Assembly: GCA_016937725.1 (NCBI GenBank)
Contig: JAFGVZ010000003.1
Coordinates: 1 to 12,183, forward strand
DNA from: Paracoccaceae bacterium
GTDB taxonomy: Bacteria > Pseudomonadota > Alphaproteobacteria > Rhodobacterales > Rhodobacteraceae
Length of the DNA: 12,183 nt
Direction of reading: 5' to 3'
Below are positions 6,800 to 12,183 of this stretch, piece by piece. Made by a program: the position numbers and the translations under genes. The stretch's first letter is position 1, and each line of letters opens with the position of its first letter. The notes under the pieces are model-generated. The model did not search any database, had not been told where the DNA came from, and saw only the letters and a program-made list of their open reading frames with translations.

Positions 6800-8374
6800 T
6801 CAATAGCCCAAAGCACAACCATCCTTGCGCGGATCTGACGCCCCTTCCAGAAGACCGTTTTCGTGCATTCGAATGGCCTGTCCACCGCCGCGCGGGCCGG
6901 GGGACGGGATGATCTGGTGGCCCAAATCGGCCAGCGCTTGCACAGTCGCGCTAGGGTAGCTGGTCTCCAGCGAGAGCGTGCCATTCTCGGCAAAAGCGCG
7001 CGGCGCGTCGAGCGCGGTTTGCAACGCCATCCCGTAATCGCGCAGATTGGTCACAACCCGCGCATGGCCCACAGGCTGATAGGCCCCGCCCATAACGCCG
7101 AACGGCATTGTAATGCGCCCAGACTCGCCCAGTATGGCGGGAATAATCGTGTGCATGGGGCGTTTGCCGCCTTTCAACTCGTTCGGGTGCCCCTCGGTCA
7201 AGGTGAAACCCGCGCCACGGTTCTGAAACAAGATGCCGAACTTGTCAGACGCAAGGCCCGCCCCGAAGCTATGGAAAACCGAGTAGATCAGCGATACCGC
7301 CATGCGGTCGCGGTCCACCACGGTAAGATAGACCGTATCGCGGTGGATGGCTTCGGTCAGCGGGGCCACGTCGGGCAACACCCGGCGCGGGTCGATCAGC
7401 GCGGCCAGTTTCGCGGCCGTCTCTGGCGCCAGCATATGCGCCAGCCGGGTGGTGTGGTCCGGGTCGCCTATGAACCGGTTGCGGGCGTCATAGGCAAGCT
7501 TCGTCGCCTCTGCTTCCAGATGCGCGCGCTCTGGACCAAGCGGGTCGAGGCTGGCCAAATCGAAATGGTCTAAAATGTTCAAGATCAGGCTGGCAACTGC
7601 CCCAGTTCCATTCGGCGCATGTTCGAAAAGGTCAAGTCCACGATACTGACTGTGGATAGCCGCACCATAGGTGCAGCGCGTGGCCTCCAGATCATCCAGT
7701 GTGTGAACGCCGCCCAAAGCGCGCAGGCTGTCGATCATGTCTTGCGCGACCTCGCCCTCGTAGAACCCGGCGCGCCCTTGGCGGGCAATCCGGCGCAGCA
7801 CCTCTGCCTGCCCCGGCGCGCGGAAAATCTGGCCTGTGCGCAAGGGCATGTCATCAGCCATGTAGAAGCGGCGCGCCGCCCCGCGAACATGGTCTGGCTG
7901 GCCCCAATCATGGGCCACGCGCGGCGCGACCGGAATGCCCGCCTCGGCGTAATGGATCGCGGGCGCAAGGGTTTGCGCCATGTCCAGCCTGCCCCAATCG
8001 TCGCTGAGGGTGCAGAACGCGTCAATCGCGCCCGGCAAACTGACAGCTTCTGGCCCGTGCACAGGCACAACGCTCATCCCGCGCGCACGTAGATCGGCGG
8101 CATCCAACGCTGCCGGCGCGCGGCCAGAGCCGTTGAGCGTGATGATACGCTCTTCGCCCGCGGGTTTCAGCAGCACGAAGCAGTCGCCGCCAATACCGGT
8201 CATCTGTGGTTCGCATTGACCCAACAAAACAGCGGCACCGATCGCGGCATCGACCGCGTTACCGCCTTGTTGCAGCAGATCGAGCGCAACTTTAGCCGCC
8301 AGCGGATGCGACGTTGCGCACATTCCTTCGGTTGCGAAAACGGCTGAGCGGCCCGGTATTTCAAAGTTGCGCAT
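6800..8374 (-). CDS. ggt: Gamma-glutamyltransferase family protein (Ntn hydrolase)
   Basis: This 524-residue protein has the gamma-glutamyltransferase fold, an N-terminal nucleophile hydrolase that cuts itself into two subunits. T347 in DTVYLTVVD aligns with the catalytic threonine of E. coli GGT (TTHYSVVD) and would become the N-terminus of the small subunit. The oxyanion-hole glycines are G429/G430 in GVMGGAYQP. The N-terminus has HPLAAKVALDLL and GGNAVDAAI, typical of the family. There is no signal peptide, so the enzyme should be cytoplasmic, unlike the periplasmic GGT of enterics, and the true substrate (glutathione, a gamma-glutamyl or other amide) is open. ATG 8374 is chosen for GGAGG 5 nt upstream and because the frame extension to 8479 runs through the ccrM terminator. 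Only about 44 bp separate that terminator from the start. Confidence 0.9.
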   Translation of the reverse strand: MRNFEIPGRSAVFATEGMCATSHPLAAKVALDLLQQGGNAVDAAIGAAVLLGQCEPQMTGIGGDCFVLLKPAGEERIITLNGSGRAPAALDAADLRARGMSVVPVHGPEAVSLPGAIDAFCTLSDDWGRLDMAQTLAPAIHYAEAGIPVAPRVAHDWGQPDHVRGAARRFYMADDMPLRTGQIFRAPGQAEVLRRIARQGRAGFYEGEVAQDMIDSLRALGGVHTLDDLEATRCTYGAAIHSQYRGLDLFEHAPNGTGAVASLILNILDHFDLASLDPLGPERAHLEAEATKLAYDARNRFIGDPDHTTRLAHMLAPETAAKLAALIDPRRVLPDVAPLTEAIHRDTVYLTVVDRDRMAVSLIYSVFHSFGAGLASDKFGILFQNRGAGFTLTEGHPNELKGGKRPMHTIIPAILGESGRITMPFGVMGGAYQPVGHARVVTNLRDYGMALQTALDAPRAFAENGTLSLETSYPSATVQALADLGHQIIPSPGPRGGGQAIRMHENGLLEGASDPRKDGCALGY

Positions 8375-8418
8375 AAGTCCTCCAATGCTGCGCGGCGAAG
8401 GTAATCCAGTCTGCGCAG

Positions 8419-8445
8419 AAAAAAACCCCGCCTTTTCAGGCGGGG
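8419..8445 (-). terminator. Intrinsic terminator of ccrM
   Basis: On the minus strand a perfect 7-bp stem, CCCCGCC/GGCGGGG (plus-strand arms 8426-8432 and 8439-8445), has a 6-nt loop. It is followed by seven U residues (A-run 8419-8425 on the plus strand). It lies about 50 bp after the ccrM stop and separates ccrM from the downstream GGT gene. Confidence 0.9.
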
Positions 8446-8494
8446 TAAAGTGGGCGCCCCGGCGGGTAACACGGGGCACCGGCGGTAACTGGGA

Positions 8495-9598
8495 TCAATC
8501 GTGCATCTCGGCCCGGATTTGCTGGCGCAAGATATCGATAGGAATAAGTTTTCCGTCACGCTTGAACTGCCAATAGGTCCAACCGTTGCAAGAGGGCGCA
8601 CCTTCCAGCGCGGCCCCGACCTGATGGATAGACCCACGATGTTCAGCACTGACCAGCGAGCCATCGACGCGCAGCTTGGCGGCCTGCCCGCGCGGGTTGA
8701 CCAGCGCTTCACCGGGGCGCAACAAGCCGCGTTCGACCAGCGTGCCAAAGGCCACACGCGGCTGGGCGCGTTTCGACAGCGTGGTTTCCAACGCGGCACT
8801 TTCCAGCGGGCGCACTTGACCAAGGCGCTTGGCGGCAACCTTGCGGTAGCTTTCTTCGCGTTCGATGCCAATGTAATGGCGGCCCAGCAGCTTGGCGACC
8901 GCGCCGGTCGTGCCTGTGCCAAAGAACGGGTCCAACACCACATCACCGGGGTTGGTTGTGCCAACCAAAACGCGGTGCAGTAGGGATTCCGGCTTTTGCG
9001 TGGGGTGGGCCTTGTCGCCGTTTTCATCTTTCAGGCGCTCATGGCCGGAACAAATCGGCAGCACCCAGTCAGAGCGCATCTGGACACCTTCGTTCAGCTC
9101 TTTCAGAGCCTCATAATTGAAGGTGTATTTCGCGCCTTCGGATTTGGACGCCCAGATCATTGTCTCGTGCGCATTGGTCAGACGCTTGCCGCGAAAGTTG
9201 GGCATTGGGTTCGACTTGCGCCAGACAACATCGTTCAGCAGCCAAAAGCCCTGATCCTGAAGTGCCGTGCCGACGCGGAAAATATTGTGATATGAGCCTA
9301 TCACCCAGATCGCGCCGTTCGGTTTCAGCAACCGGCGCGCGGCGGCAAGCCACTGCTTCGTGAACTGGTCATAGGCTTTGAAGCTGTCGAACTGGTCCCA
9401 GGCATCATCGACCGCATCAACCTTGCTGTTGTCGGGGCGGTGCAGATCGCCGCGCAATTGCAGGTTATAGGGTGGGTCCGCAAAGATCAGATCCACGCTT
9501 GCCGCGGGCAGCGCATTCATCACCTCTATGCAATCGCCGTCCAGAATCTGGTCCAGTGGGAGCATGTTCGCGCCCTTCGCTGCGTCTTTGACTGCCAT
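8495..9598 (-). CDS. ccrM: Cell-cycle DNA adenine methyltransferase CcrM (GANTC)
   Basis: This is a 367-residue beta-class N6-adenine methyltransferase. The catalytic motif IV DPPYNLQL is at 41-48 and the SAM-binding motif I DPFFGTGTTG at 223-232. Signature stretches of alphaproteobacterial CcrM include RPDNSKVDAVDD (54-65), WVIGSYHNIFRVG (98-110), RKSNPMPNFRG (127-137) and KAHPTQKPE (196-204). The C-terminal RAMA-type domain (about 275-360), with APSCNGWTYW (334-343), is needed for site recognition in Caulobacter CcrM. It methylates adenine in GANTC late in the cell cycle and so affects timing of cell-cycle gene expression. ATG 9598 has AGAGG 5 nt upstream. A GTG at 9616 in frame is less likely. 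The gene ends in its own terminator, and three GANTC sites lie just upstream. Confidence 0.96.
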   Translation of the reverse strand: MAVKDAAKGANMLPLDQILDGDCIEVMNALPAASVDLIFADPPYNLQLRGDLHRPDNSKVDAVDDAWDQFDSFKAYDQFTKQWLAAARRLLKPNGAIWVIGSYHNIFRVGTALQDQGFWLLNDVVWRKSNPMPNFRGKRLTNAHETMIWASKSEGAKYTFNYEALKELNEGVQMRSDWVLPICSGHERLKDENGDKAHPTQKPESLLHRVLVGTTNPGDVVLDPFFGTGTTGAVAKLLGRHYIGIEREESYRKVAAKRLGQVRPLESAALETTLSKRAQPRVAFGTLVERGLLRPGEALVNPRGQAAKLRVDGSLVSAEHRGSIHQVGAALEGAPSCNGWTYWQFKRDGKLIPIDILRQQIRAEMHD

Positions 9599-9646
9599 AT
9601 GTGCCTCTGCATCCACGCTTTGTGCGTGTGTTGTTGGGTTTAGGAT

Positions 9647-9716
9647 GAGTCATGCGGCCCTTTTCGTCAATTTCTATTTGAATCAGAGATTTAAAAAACT
9701 TTCTTCAAGTAGAATC
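9647..9716 (-). promoter_or_regulatory. GANTC cluster upstream of ccrM (probable methylation-sensitive promoter)
   Basis: Three GANTC sites lie within 70 bp: GAGTC 9647-9651, GAATC 9680-9684 and GAATC 9712-9716 (the last inside the 3' end of rnhB). A -35-like TTGACG on the minus strand (9670-9665) lies between the first two, with only a poor -10 (CATCCT, 9647-9642) at 17-bp spacing. In Caulobacter, GANTC sites in the ccrM promoter make expression depend on methylation state. The same is inferred here. No complete CtrA box (TTAA-N7-TTAA) was found, only a lone TTAA at 9691. Confidence 0.5.
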
Positions 9717-10334
9717 TGGACACAAGATTTTGCGTATCGGCTTGAAAGAGCGTCTATGCTCTGGGGTTGGGCCAAGGGTGGCTATGGCATTTAGGTGACA
9801 CTTCGTCGGGTATCCGGCATTGCGCTCCCAGCCATAGCCGGGGTGCCTGAGCGCCAAATCGGCCATGATCTTGTCGCGGGCGGTCTTGGCGATGATGGAC
9901 GCGGCTGCAATCGACATGCTGCGCCCGTCTCCCTTGACGATGGCTTGGGCTGGGCAAAGCAAGTCCTTCGGCAGGCGGTTGCCATCAATGAGCAGATGAT
10001 CCGGGGGCAGTGCAAGCGCCGCAATGGCCCGCTGCATGGCCAAGAAGGTTGCTTGCAAAATGTTCAGCGCGTCAATTTCGGCGGGGCTGGCATGACCAAT
10101 GCCGATATCGGCATGGGCGCGGATTTCCATCGCCAAGGTGTCGCGCGCCCGCGCGCTCAGACGCTTGGAGTCGCGCAGTCCCTCGGGCAAGCAGGCCGGG
10201 TCCAGCCAGACCGCCGCCGCCGTGACAGGGCCACAGAGCGGGCCGCGCCCGACCTCGTCCACCCCCACCACGCGACAAGCGCCCTGCCGGGTGGCAAGGC
10301 GCTCGAACGCGAAATCTGGAATGGATGCGGGCAT
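9705..10334 (-). CDS. rnhB: Ribonuclease HII
   Basis: This 209-residue RNase HII cleaves the RNA strand of RNA-DNA hybrids and removes single ribonucleotides from DNA. The four metal-binding acids are visible: D26 and E27 in GVDEVGRGPL, D117 in LIDGN and D136 in KGDGR. The helix ISAAASIIAK-type stretch (here SIAAASIIAK, 141-150) and GYPTKCH (174-180) also match E. coli RnhB. Length is normal. ATG 10334 is chosen because homologues begin close to it. The frame runs on to 10433, but that part overlaps the upstream gene and does not resemble RNase HII. The ribosome site is weak. It lies 38 bp after the secreted four-cysteine gene and may share its transcript. The ccrM gene follows after 106 bp. 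Confidence 0.94.
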   Translation of the reverse strand: MPASIPDFAFERLATRQGACRVVGVDEVGRGPLCGPVTAAAVWLDPACLPEGLRDSKRLSARARDTLAMEIRAHADIGIGHASPAEIDALNILQATFLAMQRAIAALALPPDHLLIDGNRLPKDLLCPAQAIVKGDGRSMSIAAASIIAKTARDKIMADLALRHPGYGWERNAGYPTKCHLNAIATLGPTPEHRRSFKPIRKILCPDST

Positions 10335-10372
10335 AGCTGCTTTAATCCATGCCCGCCGCCCGATTGCAAGGC

Positions 10373-10801
10373 TCAGCCCCGCACATAGCCATGGCGGCCA
10401 AGGCAACGCGCGCCATAAACGGCGCCCTTCCATTCACCGACCACGCATTGGCTGGGAAGATGCGAAAGGCCAGCGCGGCGCAGACACCGCTCGCGGTAGC
10501 CGTGGCGGACATGCCCGGACGACCGAAGCGCAATCTCGCAACGCGCGGGCAAAACCACTGGGCGATGCTGGCGCTGCGGCTTGGGGCGCACATGCTGCGG
10601 CGGTTGGTAATGCGTCTGCGGGACCGAGCGATGCTTGCTTTCGGCGTGCACAGCCCCGGCAATAATGGCCAGCGCCGCTGCCCCGAACAGAAGCTTCGCG
10701 GCGTCGTCAGAGGCGCGCGCCGGGGCGGCAGTTGTGGCAACAAGGCCAAAGGACAGCGCCAAGGCGCAAGCGGCAGAGGTCAGGCGAGTGAACAGGTGCA
10801 T
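10373..10801 (-). CDS. Secreted or membrane-anchored four-cysteine protein of unknown function
   Basis: This is a 142-residue protein. A signal peptide (hydrophobic core about 8-22, cleavage likely after ARA at 30) is followed by a second hydrophobic stretch (37-52). That stretch could be a membrane anchor, or the real N-terminus of the mature chain. Then comes a His/Pro/Gln/Arg-rich linker (56-82) and a compact domain with four cysteines, C88, C106, C119 and C133, at fairly even spacing, which suggests two disulfides in the periplasm. Proteins of this layout are common in Rhodobacteraceae in my recollection, but I know no function. ATG 10801 has AAAGGA 8 nt upstream. The reading frame continues to 10831 without such a site. 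Transcribed with or just ahead of rnhB. Confidence 0.75.
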   Translation of the reverse strand: MHLFTRLTSAACALALSFGLVATTAAPARASDDAAKLLFGAAALAIIAGAVHAESKHRSVPQTHYQPPQHVRPKPQRQHRPVVLPARCEIALRSSGHVRHGYRERCLRRAGLSHLPSQCVVGEWKGAVYGARCLGRHGYVRG

Positions 10802-10947
10802 ATTCAGGGTCCTTTCATGCAAATCCTGCAAACACGCTCGCCGTAACCCGGTCGGACAGGCAATAACGGCGCGCTGCTATCTGATAACACCCGCCACCCA
10901 GCGCTCAGATATTGCCTAGCAGGCGTGCCGGTGCCAGTGTCGTTGGT
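10802..10947. other. Divergent intergenic region
   Basis: These 146 bp separate two diverging genes and must hold at least one promoter in each direction. No convincing sigma-70 pair, TGATCC element, terminator or repeat was seen. Confidence 0.4.
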
Positions 10948-11238
10948 ATGAAACGCAGTCTCACACTCTCCGCCGCCCTGCTGCTGGCGCTTGCGACGCA
11001 AGCCTCGGCGCAATGCTACGCGGATTACAAGGCCAAGCAGGATAATCCTCTGCGGCTACAATATGGCCTTATTGAATTGCCCGCCTCTGCCTGCGGGTCG
11101 ATCGGGGCCGCGACCGCCTATGCCGCACCCGTGATTGCGCGCTCTGGCTGGACCTTGTTGCAGGTTCAATCCTTTCTGACCCAAGCAGAATTCGATGCAA
11201 GGAGCGCCGATGCCGGGGCCATCCATCTCCGCCGCTGA
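10948..11238 (+). CDS. Small secreted protein of unknown function
   Basis: This is a 96-residue protein. The N-terminus MKRSLTLSAALLLALATQASA is a textbook signal peptide with cleavage after ASA (21/22). The mature chain is about 75 residues and begins QCYADYKAKQDNPLRLQYG. It contains two cysteines (C23, C49), which could form one disulfide, and a WTLLQVQSFL segment near 69-78. I recall similar short proteins in other Rhodobacterales but no known function. ATG 10948 is preferred over an earlier frame start at 10912 because it opens the signal peptide directly. The ribosome site is weak. Its 3' end overlaps the next gene by 29 bp, and that gene's Shine-Dalgarno lies inside this one, so the two are probably translated together and may act together at the membrane. 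Confidence 0.78.
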   Translation: MKRSLTLSAALLLALATQASAQCYADYKAKQDNPLRLQYGLIELPASACGSIGAATAYAAPVIARSGWTLLQVQSFLTQAEFDARSADAGAIHLRR

Positions 11239-11914
11239 CTTGACGCGGCGTGGCAGCCGCGCGGTGCTTTTGGGTATTGCCGCCATTGTCGGTGTGCTGA
11301 CGGTAACGGCGGTTTTGCTGTTTCTGAACTTGCCCGATGCCAACGCCTTCAACGCCCGGGTTGAACGGGTGTTTGTGGAAAATTCCGATCTGACAACGGG
11401 GGCAGAGATCAAGCTGCTGGAGATCCTTGCGCAATCTGGCACTGCGTTTTCAGAAACGCTGGTCAGCTACCGGATCGTGATTTTCGTCCTGTTGGTGTTT
11501 GCGACCGGCCTCTTGGTGACATCACTCTTCATGGTAGTCACGCTGGTAGTCCTGAACCGGCGCTTGGCGATGGTCGAAAAGCAGGGCTTGCAGGTCTCGT
11601 CCCTGCTGATTGACCGGGCCACGAACACCGTGGGCATTAATGATATGGAATTTCGCCTGACGCCAGCTGCGGTAGAAACCCTGGCGGTGCTGGCAGAAGC
11701 GCGGCTGGATGATGATATGCTGACGGGCGCGGCGATAGAAGCGGTTATCTCTGGCCGGTCAGAGGCCGATTGCGATGAGGCCGCAGGCGCCACGCGCATA
11801 AAGCGGTTGCGCGACAGCCTTGGCAACCAATTGATCAGCGAGGTTCTGGTCAAGAATGTCGCGCGTCAAGGCTATATGCTGGCCATTGACGCGCGCGTTA
11901 TTGAGTTGCGTTAG
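11210..11914 (+). CDS. Two-TM membrane protein with C-terminal OmpR-like winged-helix domain
   Basis: This 234-residue protein has TM1 at about 18-40, a periplasmic loop of about 48 residues (41-88), TM2 at about 89-115, then a cytoplasmic part. Positive charges before TM1 (RRGSR) and after TM2 (NRRLAMVEK) fit both ends inside. Residues 138-228 read like a trans_reg_C/OmpR-type winged helix: VGINDMEFRLTPAAVETLAVL as the first strands and helix, TRIKRLRDSLG (195-205) as the recognition-helix region, and KNVARQGYMLAI (215-226) as the wing (usual form TVRGVGYRL). This would make it a membrane-tethered transcription factor, analogous to ToxR/CadC but with the DNA-binding domain at the C-terminus. 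That reading is by eye. ATG 11210 has AAGGAG 5 nt upstream. The stop overlaps that of the converging peroxiredoxin gene. Confidence 0.8.
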   Translation: MPGPSISAADLTRRGSRAVLLGIAAIVGVLTVTAVLLFLNLPDANAFNARVERVFVENSDLTTGAEIKLLEILAQSGTAFSETLVSYRIVIFVLLVFATGLLVTSLFMVVTLVVLNRRLAMVEKQGLQVSSLLIDRATNTVGINDMEFRLTPAAVETLAVLAEARLDDDMLTGAAIEAVISGRSEADCDEAAGATRIKRLRDSLGNQLISEVLVKNVARQGYMLAIDARVIELR

Positions 11915-12183
11915 GCTGCGGGCGCTTTCACCTTACGCAGATAGGGCAGCACAACCTCGACATCGCCGAAACGTTCGCGTGCGGCGTCGGTGTCCAGCGA
12001 CAGGCCGACGATCATGTCGTCTCCGGCTTGCCAATCGGCAGGCGTTGCCAACGGTTTGCCCTTGGTCGCAATGATCGCATCCAGCGCGCGCAGGATTTCC
12101 GCAAAATTGCGGCCCACCGACATCGGGTAGATCAGCGCCAGTTCCAGCTTCTTGTCCGGCCCGACAATAAAGGTCGTGCGCAC
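11911..12183 (-). CDS. 1-Cys peroxiredoxin (Prx6 type), C-terminal part
   Basis: The last 90 codons of a gene whose start lies beyond the right edge. The segment RTTFIVGPDKKLELALIYP, then SVGRNFAEILRALDA, then TPADWQAGDD and a C-terminal VLPYLRKVK match the C-terminal half of Prx6-type (AhpC/TSA, 1-Cys) peroxiredoxins. These reduce hydrogen peroxide and lipid hydroperoxides. The peroxidatic cysteine lies in the missing N-terminal part and could not be checked. Its TAA (11913-11911) overlaps the TAG of the converging membrane protein, with no terminator between. No RpoE-type promoter can be assessed because the upstream region is outside the window. Confidence 0.9.
   Translation of the reverse strand: MRTTFIVGPDKKLELALIYPMSVGRNFAEILRALDAIIATKGKPLATPADWQAGDDMIVGLSLDTDAARERFGDVEVVLPYLRKVKAPAA

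Noticed and set aside
6863..8092. Plus-strand open frames opposite the GGT gene (236 and 157 codons).
   Set aside because: They are antisense to a clearly conserved gene and show no family resemblance.
8375..8479. N-terminal extension of the GGT frame.
   Set aside because: It runs through the ccrM terminator and has no family resemblance. GGAGG precedes the ATG at 8374.
8457..8490. Near-repeat of CCGGCGG(G)TAAC in the ccrM 3' region.
   Set aside because: There are only two short imperfect copies in GC-rich sequence, with no sign of a functional repeat or array.
8470..8497. A TGATCC sequence on the minus strand (8497-8492) upstream of the GGT gene, which could be a third RpoE promoter.
   Set aside because: It overlaps the ccrM stop region, the nearest CGT-like -10 (CGTG) is at an 18-nt spacing rather than 16, and a terminator lies between it and the GGT start.
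10335..10433. N-terminal extension of rnhB.
   Set aside because: It overlaps the secreted four-cysteine gene and adds 33 residues not found in RNase HII.

Overview
The window looks like chromosomal DNA of an alphaproteobacterium in the Rhodobacterales (Rhodobacter/Roseobacter group). It is GC-rich and carries a CcrM-type GANTC methyltransferase. It also has an RpoE/ChrR pair whose sequence closely matches what I remember of the Rhodobacter sphaeroides singlet-oxygen response proteins. No prophage, insertion sequence, CRISPR array, tRNA or rRNA was seen.

Layout. Positions 1-159 hold the 3' end of metK, followed by a strong intrinsic terminator. Positions 234-4849 hold a tightly packed minus-strand operon of five genes. 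Read from its promoter, these are a COG2907-type FAD-dependent oxidoreductase, a DUF1365 protein, an MelB-like MFS transporter, a DUF3833 protein and a short-chain dehydrogenase. Three of the four junctions are 4-bp start/stop overlaps and the fourth is a 2-bp gap. Facing away from it on the plus strand are rpoE (ECF sigma factor) and chrR (zinc anti-sigma factor with a cupin domain), then a small AhpD-like CxxC protein. The 255-bp gap between the two units holds two back-to-back promoters with the same architecture, TGATCC-N16-CGTA. This indicates that the sigma factor activates both its own operon and the divergent five-gene operon. The inferred logic is a stress module: ChrR holds RpoE inactive until singlet oxygen or a similar oxidant appears, and the released RpoE then induces membrane- or lipid-directed oxidoreductases. 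A link to furan fatty acid synthesis is plausible from the R. sphaeroides literature as I remember it.

The middle and right part (6800-10801, minus strand) is more ordinary. It contains a gamma-glutamyltransferase-family protein without a signal peptide, ccrM with its own terminator, rnhB, and a small secreted four-cysteine protein. Three GANTC sites cluster in and next to the rnhB-ccrM gap, which suggests that ccrM expression responds to methylation state.

The right end (10948-11914, plus strand) has a short secreted protein. It overlaps a two-TM membrane protein whose C-terminus resembles an OmpR-type winged helix, which suggests a ToxR-like membrane-bound regulator. A 1-Cys peroxiredoxin converges on it and is cut by the window edge.

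The most interesting elements are the RpoE-controlled divergent module and the candidate membrane-tethered winged-helix regulator with its overlapping secreted neighbour. No intergenic stretch exceeds 300 bp. Start codons were chosen from Shine-Dalgarno-like sequences, overlaps, terminator positions and remembered homologues. They are stated per gene.
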